64,000 nucleotides of DNA from Pseudoips prasinana (GCA_951640165.1 OX621255.1:30912001-30976000), one strand, 5' to 3'; shown: positions 1-10,558, counted from the first letter of the stretch. Notes: generated by a model from the sequence alone, not told the origin. Numbers and translations: made by a program.

Positions 1-34
1 TTCTGTTTTGATGCGGTAGTTCTTAAGGTCCGCT
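1..34 (-). CDS. takeout/JHBP-like protein, internal exon (cut by window edge)
   Basis: On the minus strand a pyrimidine-rich acceptor (TTTCTCAATGTTTCAG) is followed by an open frame reading ADLKNYRIKTE that runs off the left edge. Joined to the exon at 1534-1681, the split codon becomes AAA (Lys) and the reading is SYK-ADLKNYRIKTE, which keeps frame and continues the takeout-family pattern after the GL(T/S)xSxL motif. Intron 35-1533 separates the two and is filled with MITEs. Takeout/JHBP proteins are secreted carriers of small hydrophobic ligands in insects; the ligand of this one cannot be told. The remaining 3' exons lie outside the window. Confidence 0.72.
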
Positions 35-159
35 CTGAAACATTGAGAAATAAAAACCAGTGTTTACGTTTTCAAAAGAAAGTTGTCCCATTTTTTTTTC
101 TTTATGTTTTATTCTTTTGTTGGGCTGTGGCCAAACTAATGCTTTGACTTTGGTCTATC

Positions 160-265
160 AGCTGTTGTTTATTTAATACAGCTGGGACCGACAGCCCACC
201 GAAGCATGGAGACGCTCAGAAATTTAAAAACCACCTTTGTTGTCATCCATCTCTAGGGTGACTGC
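160..265 (-). repeat. 5S-SINE body fragment
   Basis: The stretch contains the block GAAGCATGGAGACGCTCAG followed by a CCA-TCTCTAGGGTGAC-like segment, matching the body and edge of the 5S-headed SINE seen at 12722-12955 and 51700-51905. It is decayed and lies in the takeout-gene intron. Bases 1-159 otherwise show nothing beyond the exon. Confidence 0.4.
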
Positions 266-339
266 ATGACTATCAGTACCTCTATATTTTTAATGAAGTG
301 TCATCTCCTTCTTGGTTGATTGTCACCACCTATAGGTAT

Positions 340-473
340 GTACAGACGCCAGCACATCAAGCTACCTGTCGAATTTCCCTAATTGAAAGTGAATCTTATA
401 ATTTTATAATAAAGTTGAAAATCCATGAAAGAAATTTGACAGATTGGGGTAGCTGGATGTGCTGGCGACGTAC
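340..473. mobile_element. MITE-A copy 1 (terminal inverted repeats)
   Basis: The ends read TACAGACGCCAGCACATC on the left and the decayed inverse GATGTGCTGGCGACGTAC on the right, enclosing about 100 bp. Better copies at 1351-1491, 14578-14702 and 25832-25958 show inverted repeats of about 45 bp. With CAGACGCC as the true end the flanking TA fits a Tc1/mariner-type target. Bases 474-1186 are AT-rich with no feature I can support. Confidence 0.75.
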
Positions 474-1186
474 ATCGTACATCGTGCGTATATCACTGGC
501 GGCCATTTAATTAGTGATGTAATAAACTGAATCGCCAGATTAAAAAAGCTTTCATTTAATTTATCTTGAGCGTTTGCTATCCTTTAAAAGTAATTAATTT
601 AATAAATACGTATGTATATCACGGTAGCAAGGAAATAATTAGAACAAAGTATCTGTAATTTAAAATATGTATCAACCAAAAAATTGTTAAATGATAAAAT
701 GCCTTTGTACCAGACAAATAACTTCCTGGAATATTATCTGAAATGTTATTTATGTATCTTGGTAATATTTTTAAAAGATACAATACTTTACAAGAGAACA
801 ACATTTTATTGAATGGAAGCTTATTTACGAATATTAAATTGCGCTAATGTGACAAGACAAAGTATTGTATTTTTAAGGTTTTAATACAGACTTTAGTCAA
901 AACAGTTCTAATAAACAATAACTATTAATAAATACCAAACAAATGGTATTTAAAAACAAAATACAAAATAATTTTAAAAAAGTATTTTAAATACAATATA
1001 TGAATGCGTATTCTGTATCTTTATTTCAGATATACTTGAATCTTATATAAATCCATCTCTGATGGCGGCCGCTGTAAAAATGCTTCCGCGACAACTGTCA
1101 GGTCAGAACATTTTACGTCAAAGGCTTAGTTTGTTATATACTCTTTGGTCAAATCTGCTCAATTTTACGTAAAATATTCTCTGATA

Positions 1187-1315
1187 GGTACACACGGCAA
1201 CATATCAAGTTATACATTCCCAATGTAAGCTGACCTCTCATTGTATGGAAATCCTATACAAAGCAAGATCAGCCTATACTGGAAAAGTATAGCTTGATAT
1301 GTAGTCGTGTGTACC
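1187..1315. mobile_element. MITE, 29-bp terminal inverted repeats
   Basis: Left GGTACACACGGCAACATATC and right GATATGTAGTCGTGTGTACC are inverse copies over about 29 bp with few mismatches, separated by about 70 bp. No ORF lies inside. A second copy was not noticed in this window, so the family is assigned on structure only. Confidence 0.7.
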
Positions 1316-1350
1316 ATATACAAAGTACCTATCTACGTAATTTAAAATAT

Positions 1351-1491
1351 GTACAGACGCCAGCACATCTAACTACCCCAATCTGTCAAATTTCTTTTGT
1401 AGATTTTCAACTTTATCAGGAAAGCATAAGGTTCACTTTCAATTGGGGAAATTTGACAGATTGAGGTAGCTTGATGTGCTGGCGTCTGTAC
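1351..1491. mobile_element. MITE-A copy 2 (well preserved)
   Basis: The 141-bp element has near-perfect inverted repeats of about 45 bp that begin GTACAGACGCCAGCACATC and enclose a short AT-rich core. It lies in the takeout-gene intron, about 45 bp downstream of the exon's splice donor. Confidence 0.85.
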
Positions 1492-1533
1492 TGAGAAGTT
1501 GTGTAGAATTCAGTGCCAATGTCTTGTACATAC

Positions 1534-1681
1534 TTGTAACTGGTGAGCACAGAGGTGGTCAGTCCATGCAGTTTGATATTCTTATAGTTCTGGGTGATGA
1601 CCACCGGCCCAGCCCCCGACTCGATGTTCACTGCTGACACGTGGAGTGGCTCCATGGGGGGCACGTTTAGTGATGGAATAC
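1534..1681 (-). CDS. takeout/JHBP-like protein, internal exon (148 bp)
   Basis: The minus-strand exon starts after AACTTTCCAG and ends before the donor GTATGT. It reads (G)[16 protein letters not shown], then a run with [22 protein letters not shown], ending TSVLTSYK. The GIPSL.VPP.(E/D)PL opening, the acidic-Gly-x-Gly-Pro segment and the N(I/V)K(L/V)HGL motif are what I know of takeout/juvenile-hormone-binding-protein (JHBP) family exons: secreted carriers of small lipophilic molecules. No stop interrupts it. The exon joins in frame with the next one at 1-34. A Helitron (1709-1875) sits only about 26 bp upstream of the acceptor, so little original intron is left there. The N-terminal exon carrying the conserved Cys pair was not found; the signal-peptide exon at 37336-37399 on the same strand is a possible but unproven partner. 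Confidence 0.78.
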
Positions 1682-1708
1682 CTGGAAAGTTACAAGTTTA
1701 TAATAATA

Positions 1709-1927
<219 letters not shown>

Positions 1928-2118
1928 TTAATAAATAAAATAAATAAAAAAAGGTTTTTATTTACGTAGACTTTTAGAAAAGCGCTTGTAAATAGTCAGA
2001 ACATATTTGTAGTTAATAAATAAAATAAATAAAATAAGTTTTTTATTCACGTAGACTTTTAGAAAAGCGCTTGTAAATAGTCAGAACATATTTGTAGTAA
2101 TACAGTTATTATTTCTAA

Positions 2119-2437
<319 letters not shown>

Positions 2438-2816
2438 ACAATAGATTACTTATTACAGATATTTAGGTACACGGAATGTTGAAACATTTATACCATATAT
2501 TTTATAATAGTAGTGATATTTAAATTAATCTACTGGTAGAGAGCCTTTTGCGCTAGCCAACTGCTCGTTTTTTTCGATTCTTTAACTTTAATATACTATT
2601 GCTAAATGTAATAATAATAGCTTAGTAACTTGATATTTATTATTTCTTTAAGGAATAATAAAAATACGAAACAGACCGCACGGACAGACTAATTCAAAAT
2701 ATTTTGTTGCTTTAATTTCTGTTTTAAACTGTGTTTTAGTAATACATTGTGAGCTTGACAAGTACAAGTGTATGTAAATACCCAATTACTGAATAAATTC
2801 CATTATTTCATTATTA

Positions 2817-3076
2817 TAATAATATCCTGGGACATTTTACACACGGCCATCTGATCCCTAACTAAGCAGAGCTTGTACTATGGAATCCAGATAACTGATA
2901 TACTACATTATACTACTTTTCGTTTCTAAATACATACTTATATAGATTATTACACCCAGACTGGAGGACAAACCGACGTGTTCATGTACACAAATATCTA
3001 TCCTGGGTGGGAATCGACCCCACGACCTGCGGCGTGAAAAGCAAGCATTTGCCAACCAATCCAACAGGCCCGTCTA
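2817..3076 (-). mobile_element. SINE-3 (tRNA-derived), copy 1
   Basis: The minus-strand head carries a tRNA-like B box (GGTTCGAATCCCACC family, here GTGGGGTCGATTCCCACC) and the ACGGGCCTGTTGG start. The tail is TTTGGGATCAGATGGCCG..TGTCCCAGGATATTATT. The best copy is 63636-63892. Confidence 0.8.
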
Positions 3077-3362
3077 ATATAAAATAAAATAAAAAGGTTT
3101 TTAGTCACGTAGACTTTAAAAAACCGCTTGTAAATAGTCAGAACATGTTTGTAGTAATATATAATTAATAATTATTTCTAGGTACATATAAATATTTAGG
3201 TACACGGATTGTATGAAAAAAAAAATACAATATGATTTATTTTAAAATAGTAATGATATGTAGCTAGCTTATATTAAGTTAGTGTCAAGTAGATCATGTG
3301 TAGGTTTAATTAATCGAAATTTTAAATTTTAGCTATATTTTTACTACATATTGTCTGAATGA
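3076..3362 (-). mobile_element. LINE-A 3' end, copy 2
   Basis: It matches the LINE-A core from the AATAAAA-rich tail through ACGTAGACTTTAAAAAACCGC to the TACTACATATTGTCTGAATG motif. It abuts SINE-3. Confidence 0.75.
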
Positions 3363-3407
3363 AATATACATATAACCAAATAATATTATCAATTGACTGG
3401 CCTATTG

Positions 3408-3480
3408 GTCCAGTGGTTAGCGACCATGACTGCTAAGCCAGAGGTCTTGGGTTCAATACCCAACCAGGAGAAATAAAATA
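3408..3480 (+). repeat. tRNA-like sequence (SINE head)
   Basis: A 73-nt stretch carries an A-box-like TGGTCCAGTGGTTAG and a B-box-like GGGTTCAATACCC. The acceptor stem does not pair well and non-coding sequence follows directly, so I read it as a SINE head rather than a working tRNA gene. Nothing else is seen to 3616. Confidence 0.4.
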
Positions 3481-3616
3481 TTATTTACGAAAAGGACGCC
3501 ATCTTTGGTTGAGGCAATTTAGTTTTAGTCCGAAATACTGAGTAAAAATAAGCGACACGTTAGAAGCTGCTGAATAATTTATGCCTCCTATGCGCGTTTA
3601 AGTGCACAGTTCTATA

Positions 3617-3990
3617 TATGCCTCTTTGGTCTAGCGGTAGCCTGTTCACCCGCAGAGAACTAAGTCCTGGGTTCAAATCCCGGGTCGGGCAAAAAGTGAT
3701 TTTGGGACTTTTCTGTAAAAATAACAGTTTTTTCAGCATCAGCCCGAAGTGGTAGTTGGTGGTATTATATCTCCGTTCCTCGGAGAGCATGTAAAGCCGT
3801 CGGTCCTGTACCTGATCTCTTTCCCGTCGTGTCGCTAGGTGTCATCAGATTATGAGAGTGATGGAATAGTAAGTGCTCCTGTATTTGCGCTCACACTTGT
3901 GCACTATAAAATGTCCCGCGCAGAAGGCTAATCTCAATTGAGACTGGTCGCCGTGGCAGAAATTCGGCTAGGAGGACATTATTATGCCCT
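3617..3990 (+). mobile_element. SINE-5 (tRNA-derived), best copy
   Basis: The head CTTTGGTCTAGCGGTAGCC plus GGGTTCAAATCCCGGGTCGG has tRNA A and B boxes. The body includes CGGAGAGCATGTAAAGCCG and ends GTCCCGCGCAGAAGGCTA..CGGCTAGGAGGACATT. Relatives are at 4880-5345, 36430-36660, 51985-52400 (minus) and 54805-55070. Confidence 0.7.
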
Positions 3991-4440
3991 TTTTTATTTT
4001 GATAAGGCAGGGTGAATGCCTTCGCATGCCACCCGCATAAAGTGTCTGCAGATGGGTATGTCGGACTTGCACCGACTAAACCTACCTGCCGTGGACTTCT
4101 CTTGGCGCCTGATGGGGGAGTCCCGGGAACGCGGGTATGCTGCTCCGGTACCCCCCATGCCCTGCTCTTTTCGTACAAGCTAGAGAGAGATGTATAGCAT
4201 TACCTTTCTTCATCCTTCTTAACGCATCAGGTACGGCAGATATTAAGCACTCGTTCAGTTTGGCGTCTTTTTGTTTACATCTTGTGAAGTCTTCCGCTGT
4301 AACAAAGACAAAAGAAATTGTTAAATTCCATTTGACAACTCGCAGCTACTCTTGACTGTCTAGCTAGTCTAGTAGTAGCGTGTGCAACCGCATGTATTGA
4401 AGTCCTGGGTTCAAATCATAAGTCGGGCCGAAAAGAGATT
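3991..4440. repeat. mixed repeat relics
   Basis: A GC-richer block (4010-4170) is followed by unclassified sequence and a SINE-5 head fragment (GTCCTGGGTTCAAATCATAAG, about 4400). Overlapping short reading frames here on both strands look fortuitous. No gene is supported. Confidence 0.3.
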
Positions 4441-4477
4441 ATGAAATTTTACTAGCAATTTTACTAGATATTTTTTG

Positions 4478-4722
4478 AAGTTATACTTCTTTTGGCGCGA
4501 TGGAGAAAAATGATGAGAGTGAATTTTTACGATGCGCGCGCACACCGACACCAAAAAATTTAACAGCATGAAGTTAGTTCTAGGTGGTATGACAGTGAAT
4601 TTTTACATCGTAAAAATAACAGCATGAAGTTAGTTCTAGGTGGTATGAAAATTGATAACTATGTTCAAGTTGTATATTAAGAAGTATAACTTCTAACGCG
4701 TGTACATAAGTACACACAAGTT
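4478..4722. mobile_element. MITE-E copy 1 (internal duplication)
   Basis: The ends GAAGTTATACTTC and its inverse near 4681 flank a core in which the module ACAGCATGAAGTTAGTTC is present twice. The related copy at 34663-34858 has it once. Both copies share the following ACGCGTGTACATAAGTACAC, so the element may extend beyond the inverted repeat. Bases 4723-4879 show no feature. Confidence 0.6.
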
Positions 4723-4879
4723 TTTTATTAATTATATAATTGTATATTTAGTTTTAAGTTATCGTTTTTTGCTTTTTGGTCCATAATTGTACCTAGCTAT
4801 AAGCATTATTATTATAAGACCCGTATTATTGACATTATGGAATGCAAATAAAGATATGAATATGAAAGTTTTTTGTTAA

Positions 4880-5345
4880 GAAAATTTCTCTGTATCGGCC
4901 TGAAATCTGGGAGTATTACACCCTCGTATCTCGGAGAGCACGTAAAGCCGTCGGTACTGAGCTCGTTCCGCTCGTGTCGCTAGTCATCCCATCGGATCAT
5001 GAGAATGATGCAATGGCCCTGAGTTTGAATCCCGGGTCGGGCCAAAAATAAGAACTATCAAATTATAATTTTTCTGCCAAGTCGAGTATGTTCAGCCTAG
5101 AGTCTGGAAGTTGGCGGTAAAACACTCCCGTGCCTAAGGTAGCATCTAAAACAGCTGACCCAGTGTCTGAACTCTTTCCAGTTATGTCAGCTAGCTGTTC
5201 CATCGGACTATGAGCATGACGTAGGTAATACAAAGCACACCACACACACTTGTGCATTATTATATCTCCCGAGCTGATGGCAGGCTGACATAGGCAGAAT
5301 TCGACAAGGATCGCTTTTTATTTTTGTATGGGAAGTTTCTATATT
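4880..5345 (+). mobile_element. SINE-5, two adjoining decayed copies
   Basis: The first body (TCGGAGAGCACGTAAAGCCG) runs to about 4995, then a head remnant with GTTTGAATCCCGGGTCGGGCC (5023-5043) opens a second body ending near ATGGCAGGCTGACATAGGCAG. The copies are strongly diverged from 3617-3990. Confidence 0.5.
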
Positions 5346-5349
5346 TGAT

Positions 5350-5545
5350 CATTTTCTATTTTTTTATAGGCAACACTCACACTAATGAAATTAATCCCTG
5401 TATCGCGTGGTACTTTACAAACATATAACTGACGAACACAAAGTACATCCAGACGCAGGACAACTATTTATGGTTCACACAAATAGTTTTCTTGCGCCGG
5501 AATCGAACCCGCGGGCCACAAAGTGGCGAGGCGACTGTCTTAACA
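5350..5545 (-). mobile_element. SINE-2 (tRNA-derived), copy 1
   Basis: The minus-strand copy has the GGCGAGGCGACTGTCTTA head edge, B box CCGCGGGTTCGATTCCGG, the ACTATTTGTG / CATAAATAGTTG stem and the TTGTAAAGTACC..GCGATACAGGGATTA end. The best copy is 7666-7885. A long open frame across this and the next SINEs (5407-5952) is fortuitous. Confidence 0.7.
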
Positions 5546-5587
5546 AAGGCAAATATACTCACTATTTCTGTTACACCATGTACACTT

Positions 5588-6076
5588 TAAATAATAATAA
5601 TATCCTGGGACATTATTTACACACGGCCATCAGATCCCAAACTAAGCAGAGCTTGTACTATGGAAACCAGATGTTAGTGCTCCTGCCTACGAAGCTGGTG
5701 GTCCTGGGTTCGAATCTCGGAAAGTGCAAATATTTGTGTGATGAGCACGAATATTTGTTTCTGAGTCATGGATCTTCTATGATCTTCTATGTATATAAGT
5801 ATGTATCTATCTATATAAGTACCTATGTATATCGTCGCCTGGTACCCATAGTACAAGCTTTGCTTAGTTTGGGGCTTGGGACATTGTCCCTAGATATTAT
5901 TATTATTATTATACTACACTTTTCTTTTGTAAATACATACTTACATAGATAGTTACAGCAAGACTCAGGTCAAATAGACATGTTCATGCATACAAATATT
6001 TGTCGAGGGTGGGAATCCAACCCACGACCTCCGGCGTGAAAAGCAAGCATTTTGCCAACCACGCCAACAGGCGCGT
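5588..6076 (-). mobile_element. SINE-3 copy split by SINE-1
   Basis: The tail piece 5588-5668 stops after GGAAACCAGAT and the family sequence resumes at 5917 (ACTACACTTTTCTTTTG) through the head GGGAATCCAACCCACGACC. The intervening 5667-5916 is a plus-strand SINE-1, so one SINE jumped into another. Confidence 0.8.
5667..5916 (+). mobile_element. SINE-1 copy 1, nested in SINE-3
   Basis: It begins inside the head (GTTAGTGCTCCTGCCTACG), includes B box GGTTCGAATCTCGG, the GATGAGCACGAATATTTG module and the tail ATAGTACAAGCTTTGC..TTGTCCCTAGATATTATT. The first head bases are missing. Confidence 0.8.
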
Positions 6077-6174
6077 CATAAATATATCTTAATCCATAAT
6101 TAATGCAACCTTGAACGAAAGTAGTTTAGTCAGAGTTCCTTATATCGTCCATTTATAGCGTCAATAAGTAATAT

Positions 6175-6390
6175 CTATAGAACCTTGGCTTGATTATGGA
6201 ATAATTTGAGCGTTTGGCAACTAACATAGCAGCCAACCTTGTAACGAATAGCCGGGTTGCAGATGTGACAGTGCACGAGTGTTAACAGAAGTTCAAGTTG
6301 GGAAAGTCTTTCGGAACCACCCGCTCCGGGAGATTGCAAAACTTGTTTACTATTTTGTAAGAAGGGTTCTTCTACTAAAGTGGCCTTCAA
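6175..6390 (-). other. unassigned open frame, 71 codons
   Basis: The frame includes QNSKQVLQSPGAGGSERLSQ and a Cys-rich part, VHCHICNPAIRYKVGCYVSC. I do not recognise it. The spacing of the cysteines is suggestive of an exon or transposon zinc-binding piece, but no clear splice sites or repeat copies are visible. It could be chance. Confidence 0.2.
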
Positions 6391-6479
6391 CAGCTTTAAA
6401 TTACGGTCACTCTACAATTGGGAAATAAAATGAACTTAATATTTATTTGCTTAAAAACATGGTGCAAAGATATACCCTC

Positions 6480-7275
6480 CGAAAACCGTGTTTGAGGTGA
6501 TGTGGGGGAAGTTAGACCTAGCAGAACGTCGACTTACGACCCGTAATGCCACCCCGGGCCCGGGTTGGGGGTGGTTTTGCACTCCGGCAGTCTTGGGGGA
6601 CCGGTTGAGGCAACTGTACACCATCTGCCTACGTATTACCGTATCCCACCACCTGCTGGAAAGAAGCTAGACTGGTGCGGGTGCACAATCCGGACAGAAC
6701 CACCCCGACGCCTCCTTCGTCTGCGAGAGGGATCGACTCGCTCCCGATCCCACTCGGCGGCCTCCTGGGGCATGAATGCCTCACAGAAGGAGACCACGGC
6801 ACCCCATTTGGTAGAATTGCTTGTCAGCATCGCATAAACGACTGCTGGTGGCGAGAGATCCCGTCCGATCTCAGCAACCAAGATTCGCCTCTCGGCTTTC
6901 CAGGCCCGGCACTCCTCCAACGTAAGCTGGGCAGAATTCAGGTCGCCTCCGCAATGGAGACAGTGTGCCGTCGTTTCTCAGCCGATCCGGCTCAGATACT
7001 CACCGAAACACCCGTGTACAGTGAGTATCTGAGTTAATCTGTTGATATATAGGATAGCATCAACTGTAACGGCAATTTGAGCCACCCACGGTACTTTGTT
7101 AGTACGCAGCGGTCTGCAACCCACGTGATCGAATGGCAGGAGGCGCACCAGGAGTGTCACCGCCTCAAATGATACCATACGGTATCTTCGAGCTATCCGT
7201 ATGGCCACCACATGTAGCAGACTATTAAGAATAGCTCTATAGCGGGAGGCGCCCTTCATTCGTTCAGACCAGACG
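6480..7275 (-). pseudogene. R1-clade-like LINE, C-terminal relic
   Basis: On the minus strand a segment near 7250 reads GASRYRAILNSLLHVVAIRI, like the RT-distal region of R1-type elements. After a frame break it resumes with CLHCGGDLNSAQLTLEECRAW, then AERRILVAEIGRDLSPPAVV and an Arg-rich end. The CxxC...H...C finger with TLEECPAW and the IGxDLSLPAVV motif are what I know of R1-group C-termini. Here the expected His (AQH) is Leu (AQL), and stops or frameshifts separate the pieces. The catalytic RT domain is absent. GC content is higher than the surroundings. It is a dead, 5'-truncated copy. Confidence 0.7.
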
Positions 7276-7279
7276 GGCG

Positions 7280-7460
7280 CCCCAAACAGTGCCTACCCTA
7301 GTGATAGAGTTGTTCAGGCTACCTAGTACGCCTATGTCATGGCTTGTAAATTGTTGACTATTGACTACAGCCAGTACCGATAACTTAAAGTTCCATCAAA
7401 AGCACGTAGAAGATCAGTGTTCAGTCTACAGATGGGTTATCATCTCTAGACTGAACACGC
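7280..7460 (-). repeat. 5S-SINE, decayed
   Basis: The order GTGATAGAGTTGTTCAGGC..CATGGCTTGTAA..CAGATGGGTTATCATC..GACTGAACACGC parallels the body of the copies at 12722-12955 and 51700-51905. It is strongly diverged. Confidence 0.4.
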
Positions 7461-7506
7461 TTAAATGCCAAACTGCATTAATCGTTTTCGGTTCGTTGAC
7501 TGCCGG

Positions 7507-7643
7507 AAACCAACAATCAAGGTACTCATAGCCACTTCGCAATAATTGGTCCACCCAATTGAATTACTTACTCAAAATTAATTTCTACTAATTTCTACGT
7601 TACCGGTTTGCGAAGTGGCTATGAGTGCCTTGATTGTTGGTTT
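7507..7643. mobile_element. MITE with 36-bp terminal inverted repeats
   Basis: The left arm AAACCAACAATCAAGG..CACTTCGCAA (7507-7542) and the inverse at 7608-7643 differ at one base by eye. The 65-bp core has no ORF. No second copy was seen here. Confidence 0.85.
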
Positions 7644-7665
7644 ACTATGTAATAATATTTTATAA

Positions 7666-7885
7666 TTGACTGCACGTGTGGCGCAGCGGCTAAGACAGGC
7701 GCCTCGCCGCTTCGTGTCGTGGGTTCGAGCCCCGCGCCGGACAACTATTTGTGTGACCCATAAATAGTTGTTCTGAGTCTGGATGTAATTTGTATCCGTC
7801 TATCATATGTTTGTAAAGTACTCCGCTACACACGGATTAGATACCCTAGTGCGGGCGTTGTATATAAAAAAAAGAATAGTTAAGT
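7666..7885 (+). mobile_element. SINE-2, best copy
   Basis: The head GTGTGGCGCAGCGGCTAAGA (A box) and GTGGGTTCGAGCCCCGCG (B box) is tRNA-derived. It is followed by the ACAACTATTTGTG / CATAAATAGTTGTT stem, GTTTGTAAAGTAC, GGATTAGATACCCTAG and an A-rich end. Confidence 0.85.
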
Positions 7886-7892
7886 TAACCAC

Positions 7893-8203
7893 CATTCAGA
7901 CAATATGTAGTAAAATATAAATTTCAATACATAATATTAAAAACTTCAACTAAACATAATCTCCTTGACAATAACTTAATACAAGATAGCTTAATGTCAC
8001 TATCATTATAAAATAAATTGTATAAATGTTTTAACTTTCCGTGTACCTAAATATCTGTAATATGTAACTCTAAATAATAACTCTATTACTACAAACATGT
8101 AGAAACATGTTGTCCCTACATATTATTATTATGTTCTGACTATTTACAAGCGCTTTTTTAAAGTCTACGTGACTAAAAACTTTTTTTATTTATTTATTTT
8201 ATT
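7893..8203 (+). mobile_element. LINE-A 3' end, copy 3
   Basis: It runs from CATTCAGACAATATGTAG to AAAGTCTACGTGACTAAAAAC and a (TTTA)n tail. About 30 bp resembling the SINE-1 tail (TTGTCCCTACATATTATT) interrupt it near 8100-8130. Bases 8204-8469 show no supported feature. Confidence 0.75.
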
Positions 8204-8469
8204 TAACAAAGTTAATCTATCCATCCGAAGCAAATTTATAAGAGAATTGTTCAATAACTAGCCCGACGGTATCAGATTATATATGGATATCAAATTCCTA
8301 CATAGATGATTTATACTACTGCAATTGCCCTGTTCGATGACTTAGCTATGTAATTTGTGTCATCGGCCGTGTACGTAATGCAGCCTCCGTGGTTATGCAA
8401 CGGTGGTGCAGCTCAGTGCAATATAGTCATTATCTTAGTCTACTGCTTAGGATGCCTAGATTATAGCTT

Positions 8470-8703
8470 TAAGTTCATTAAACCTAAACATAATCTCCTT
8501 GACAATAACTTAATACAAGCTAGCTAAATATCATTACTATTATAAAATAAATTGTATAAATGTTTTAACATTCCATGTACCTAAATATCTGTAATAAGCA
8601 ACTAGAAATAATAACTGAATTACTACAAACATGTTCTGACTATTTACAAGCGCTTTTTTAAAGTCTACGTGAATAAAAACCTTATTTATTTATTTATTTA
8701 GTT
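8470..8703 (+). mobile_element. LINE-A 3' end, copy 4
   Basis: It runs from TTCATTAAACCTAAACATAATC to TCTACGTGAATAAAAACC and a (TTTA)n tail. The 3' half matches copy 3 closely; it is 5' truncated. Confidence 0.75.
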
Positions 8704-8764
8704 TCACAGAAAAGAAGCAGCTTTCATAGCTGAACTTGTGGAACACTGATTAAAGTTATTATCA

Positions 8765-9510
8765 ATATAACATATATTTTTTTTTGTTTTTACTCACGTA
8801 GACTTTAAAAAAGCGCTTTTAAATAGTCAGAACATGTTTGTAGTAATATAGTTGTATACATTATTATTTCTAGTAATATAGATATTTAGGTACACATTGT
8901 ATTGATTGTATGAAAACATTTATAAAATTTATTTTATTATAGCAATGATATTTATCTAGCTCGTATCAAGCGTTCATCATCATCATCATCATTACAGCTA
9001 AATAAGTCCACTGCTGGACAAGCCTCCCTCAAGAATCGTCTTGGGGGGATATGCCATAATCGCCACGCTTGGCAGACGGGTTGGCGATCGCAGTAAGATG
9101 GTCATAGTACTCAGAAGGAAGCTGCTGCCCATCCTCTGGTAGATATTCCCTCGGGTCGACTTCTACGCCCCCCACGGGATGAGATGGGGTGATGATATTC
9201 TGATTCTGATATTTGTCGCCGTCACCACACAGCAGCATCAAGTTATTGTCAAGAGATTATGTTTAATTATCTAGTTTAAGTCTAATATTTTTACTACATA
9301 TTGTCAATGGTTCTGTCTATATTAAGGTATTTTATTATGACGGACCTTGTGTTAATAACGACGGTCGCGCTTTAATGCTACCACTGGATCCAATGCGCCC
9401 CAACTGAGAAGACCCAGCGAAACAAACTCAGGGTTCTTCTGGGTTAATCTACTACCGGTTTCAACACGACCCAGTTGAGACGGTCCGGCGAAACATACTC
9501 AAGATATTGA
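8765..9510 (-). mobile_element. LINE-A 3' end, copy 5 (longest, interrupted)
   Basis: The minus-strand copy extends upstream of the usual 3' segment into GGTCTTCTCAGTTGGGGCGC and GACCGTCTCAACTGGGTCG. These two look like diverged copies of one short module. It is split by an RTE-2 insertion at 8971-9237 flanked by ATCAAG on both sides. Confidence 0.75.
8971..9237 (-). mobile_element. RTE-2 tail element with 6-bp target duplication
   Basis: The minus-strand element ends in (ATG)n and carries the conserved segment CCAGAGGATGGGCAGCAGC and GGTTGGCGATCG. ATCAAG flanks both sides. Copies recur at 13216, 17572, 31352, 35399, 42041, 52505, 53585 and 54450. In several the frame PREYLPEDGQQLPSEYYDH or its relics can be read, so this may be coding sequence of an RTE end or a SINE using RTE machinery. 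Confidence 0.75.
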
Positions 9511-9519
9511 CAACTAAAC

Positions 9520-9712
9520 ACTGCCTTCTGATACAAAACTAAGCAGAGCTTGTACTATGGAAACCACATAACTGACATACCACAAAAACTTCATTTCTTT
9601 TGTAAATACATGCTTATATAGATAATTACACCCAGACTCAGGATAAACAGACATGTTCCAGCTCACAAATATCTATCCTGGATGGGAATCGAAACCACGC
9701 CAACGGGCCCGT
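9520..9712 (-). mobile_element. SINE-3, partial copy
   Basis: It retains AACTAAGCAGAGCTTGTAC, the CTTTTGTAAATACATGC module and GGATGGGAATCGAAACCACG, but is shortened at both ends. Confidence 0.65.
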
Positions 9713-9729
9713 GAATATGTATAAAATAA

Positions 9730-10145
9730 TGAAATAATAATAATGAAATTTATTCAGCACTTGGGTATTAACATACACTTGTACTTGTGAAGTTCACAAT
9801 GCAGTACATAGACATAGTCGAATACAGTATAAAAATTACAAAAATATAATTAGTCTAAAAAAATTAATCTATTATTCTGAAATTTAGTTGTACAATATTC
9901 AAATTAAAGAATTGAAGGCAATGAGCATTTTGCTAGCGCAGAAGGCTCTTAACCAGTAGCTTAAATTAAACGATTAATACCCGAGGCCACCCTTTTGGGG
10001 TTCGGGCCACAGCTCAGGGGGCCGCTGAAGCAAAAGGACAGAATTCTAAGAGAGGGTGTGATCAGTTGCATGGGATCACCGATGACGTGTTAAGGGGCCA
10101 AAGCGATCCTCGCCGCTGAGGAGCCTACCCTAGCTAACCTGCGGC
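9730..10145 (-). mobile_element. LINE-B 3' end, copy 2
   Basis: The minus-strand tail ATGAAATTTATTCAGCACTT continues through CACTTGTACTTGTGAAG, GCTAGCGCAGAAGGCTC and CCGAGGCCACCCTTTTGG to CCTACCCTAGCTAACCTGC. It is one of the two longest copies. Bases 10146-10558 show no supported feature. Confidence 0.8.
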
Positions 10146-10558
10146 TTTCTCTACCTACCTAGGTGGACGACCCGGAGAAGAAAGTCACAAAGAAACTCCG
10201 GGCTTGCTTTTTTCGTCTTCTTTTGCTTTTTGTTTCCGTTCTTTTTTTTTAATCATGTATTTTCTTACATTGTGATGGGCGAGTAGGCTAATGCACGCAC
10301 AGATGTTTGTTATTATCAAAATTTTCTTTTAAAAAGGAATAGGAGATACATATTTTATCATTTTTATCACAATAATTTCAATTGATTCGAGATTTCCAAA
10401 GAAGTAGGTACACGATCCTCTTTTTAACTTAACGTTTACTGTTAGTCTAGAAGGTTTTCACTATTACACCAGACAATACTAGATGTTTAATCAGAGAAAT
10501 TAAAGTACAGGACATATCAAAGCTACCTTGAAAGTCATCATCTATACAAATAATAAAC

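Noticed and set aside
5407..5952. 181-codon open frame
   Set aside because: It runs across SINE-2, SINE-3 and SINE-1 sequences in mixed orientation and has no protein motif; a chance frame.
6565..7037. plus-strand frames of 90-120 codons
   Set aside because: They are antisense to the R1-like C-terminal relic on the minus strand, in a GC-rich patch where stops are rare.
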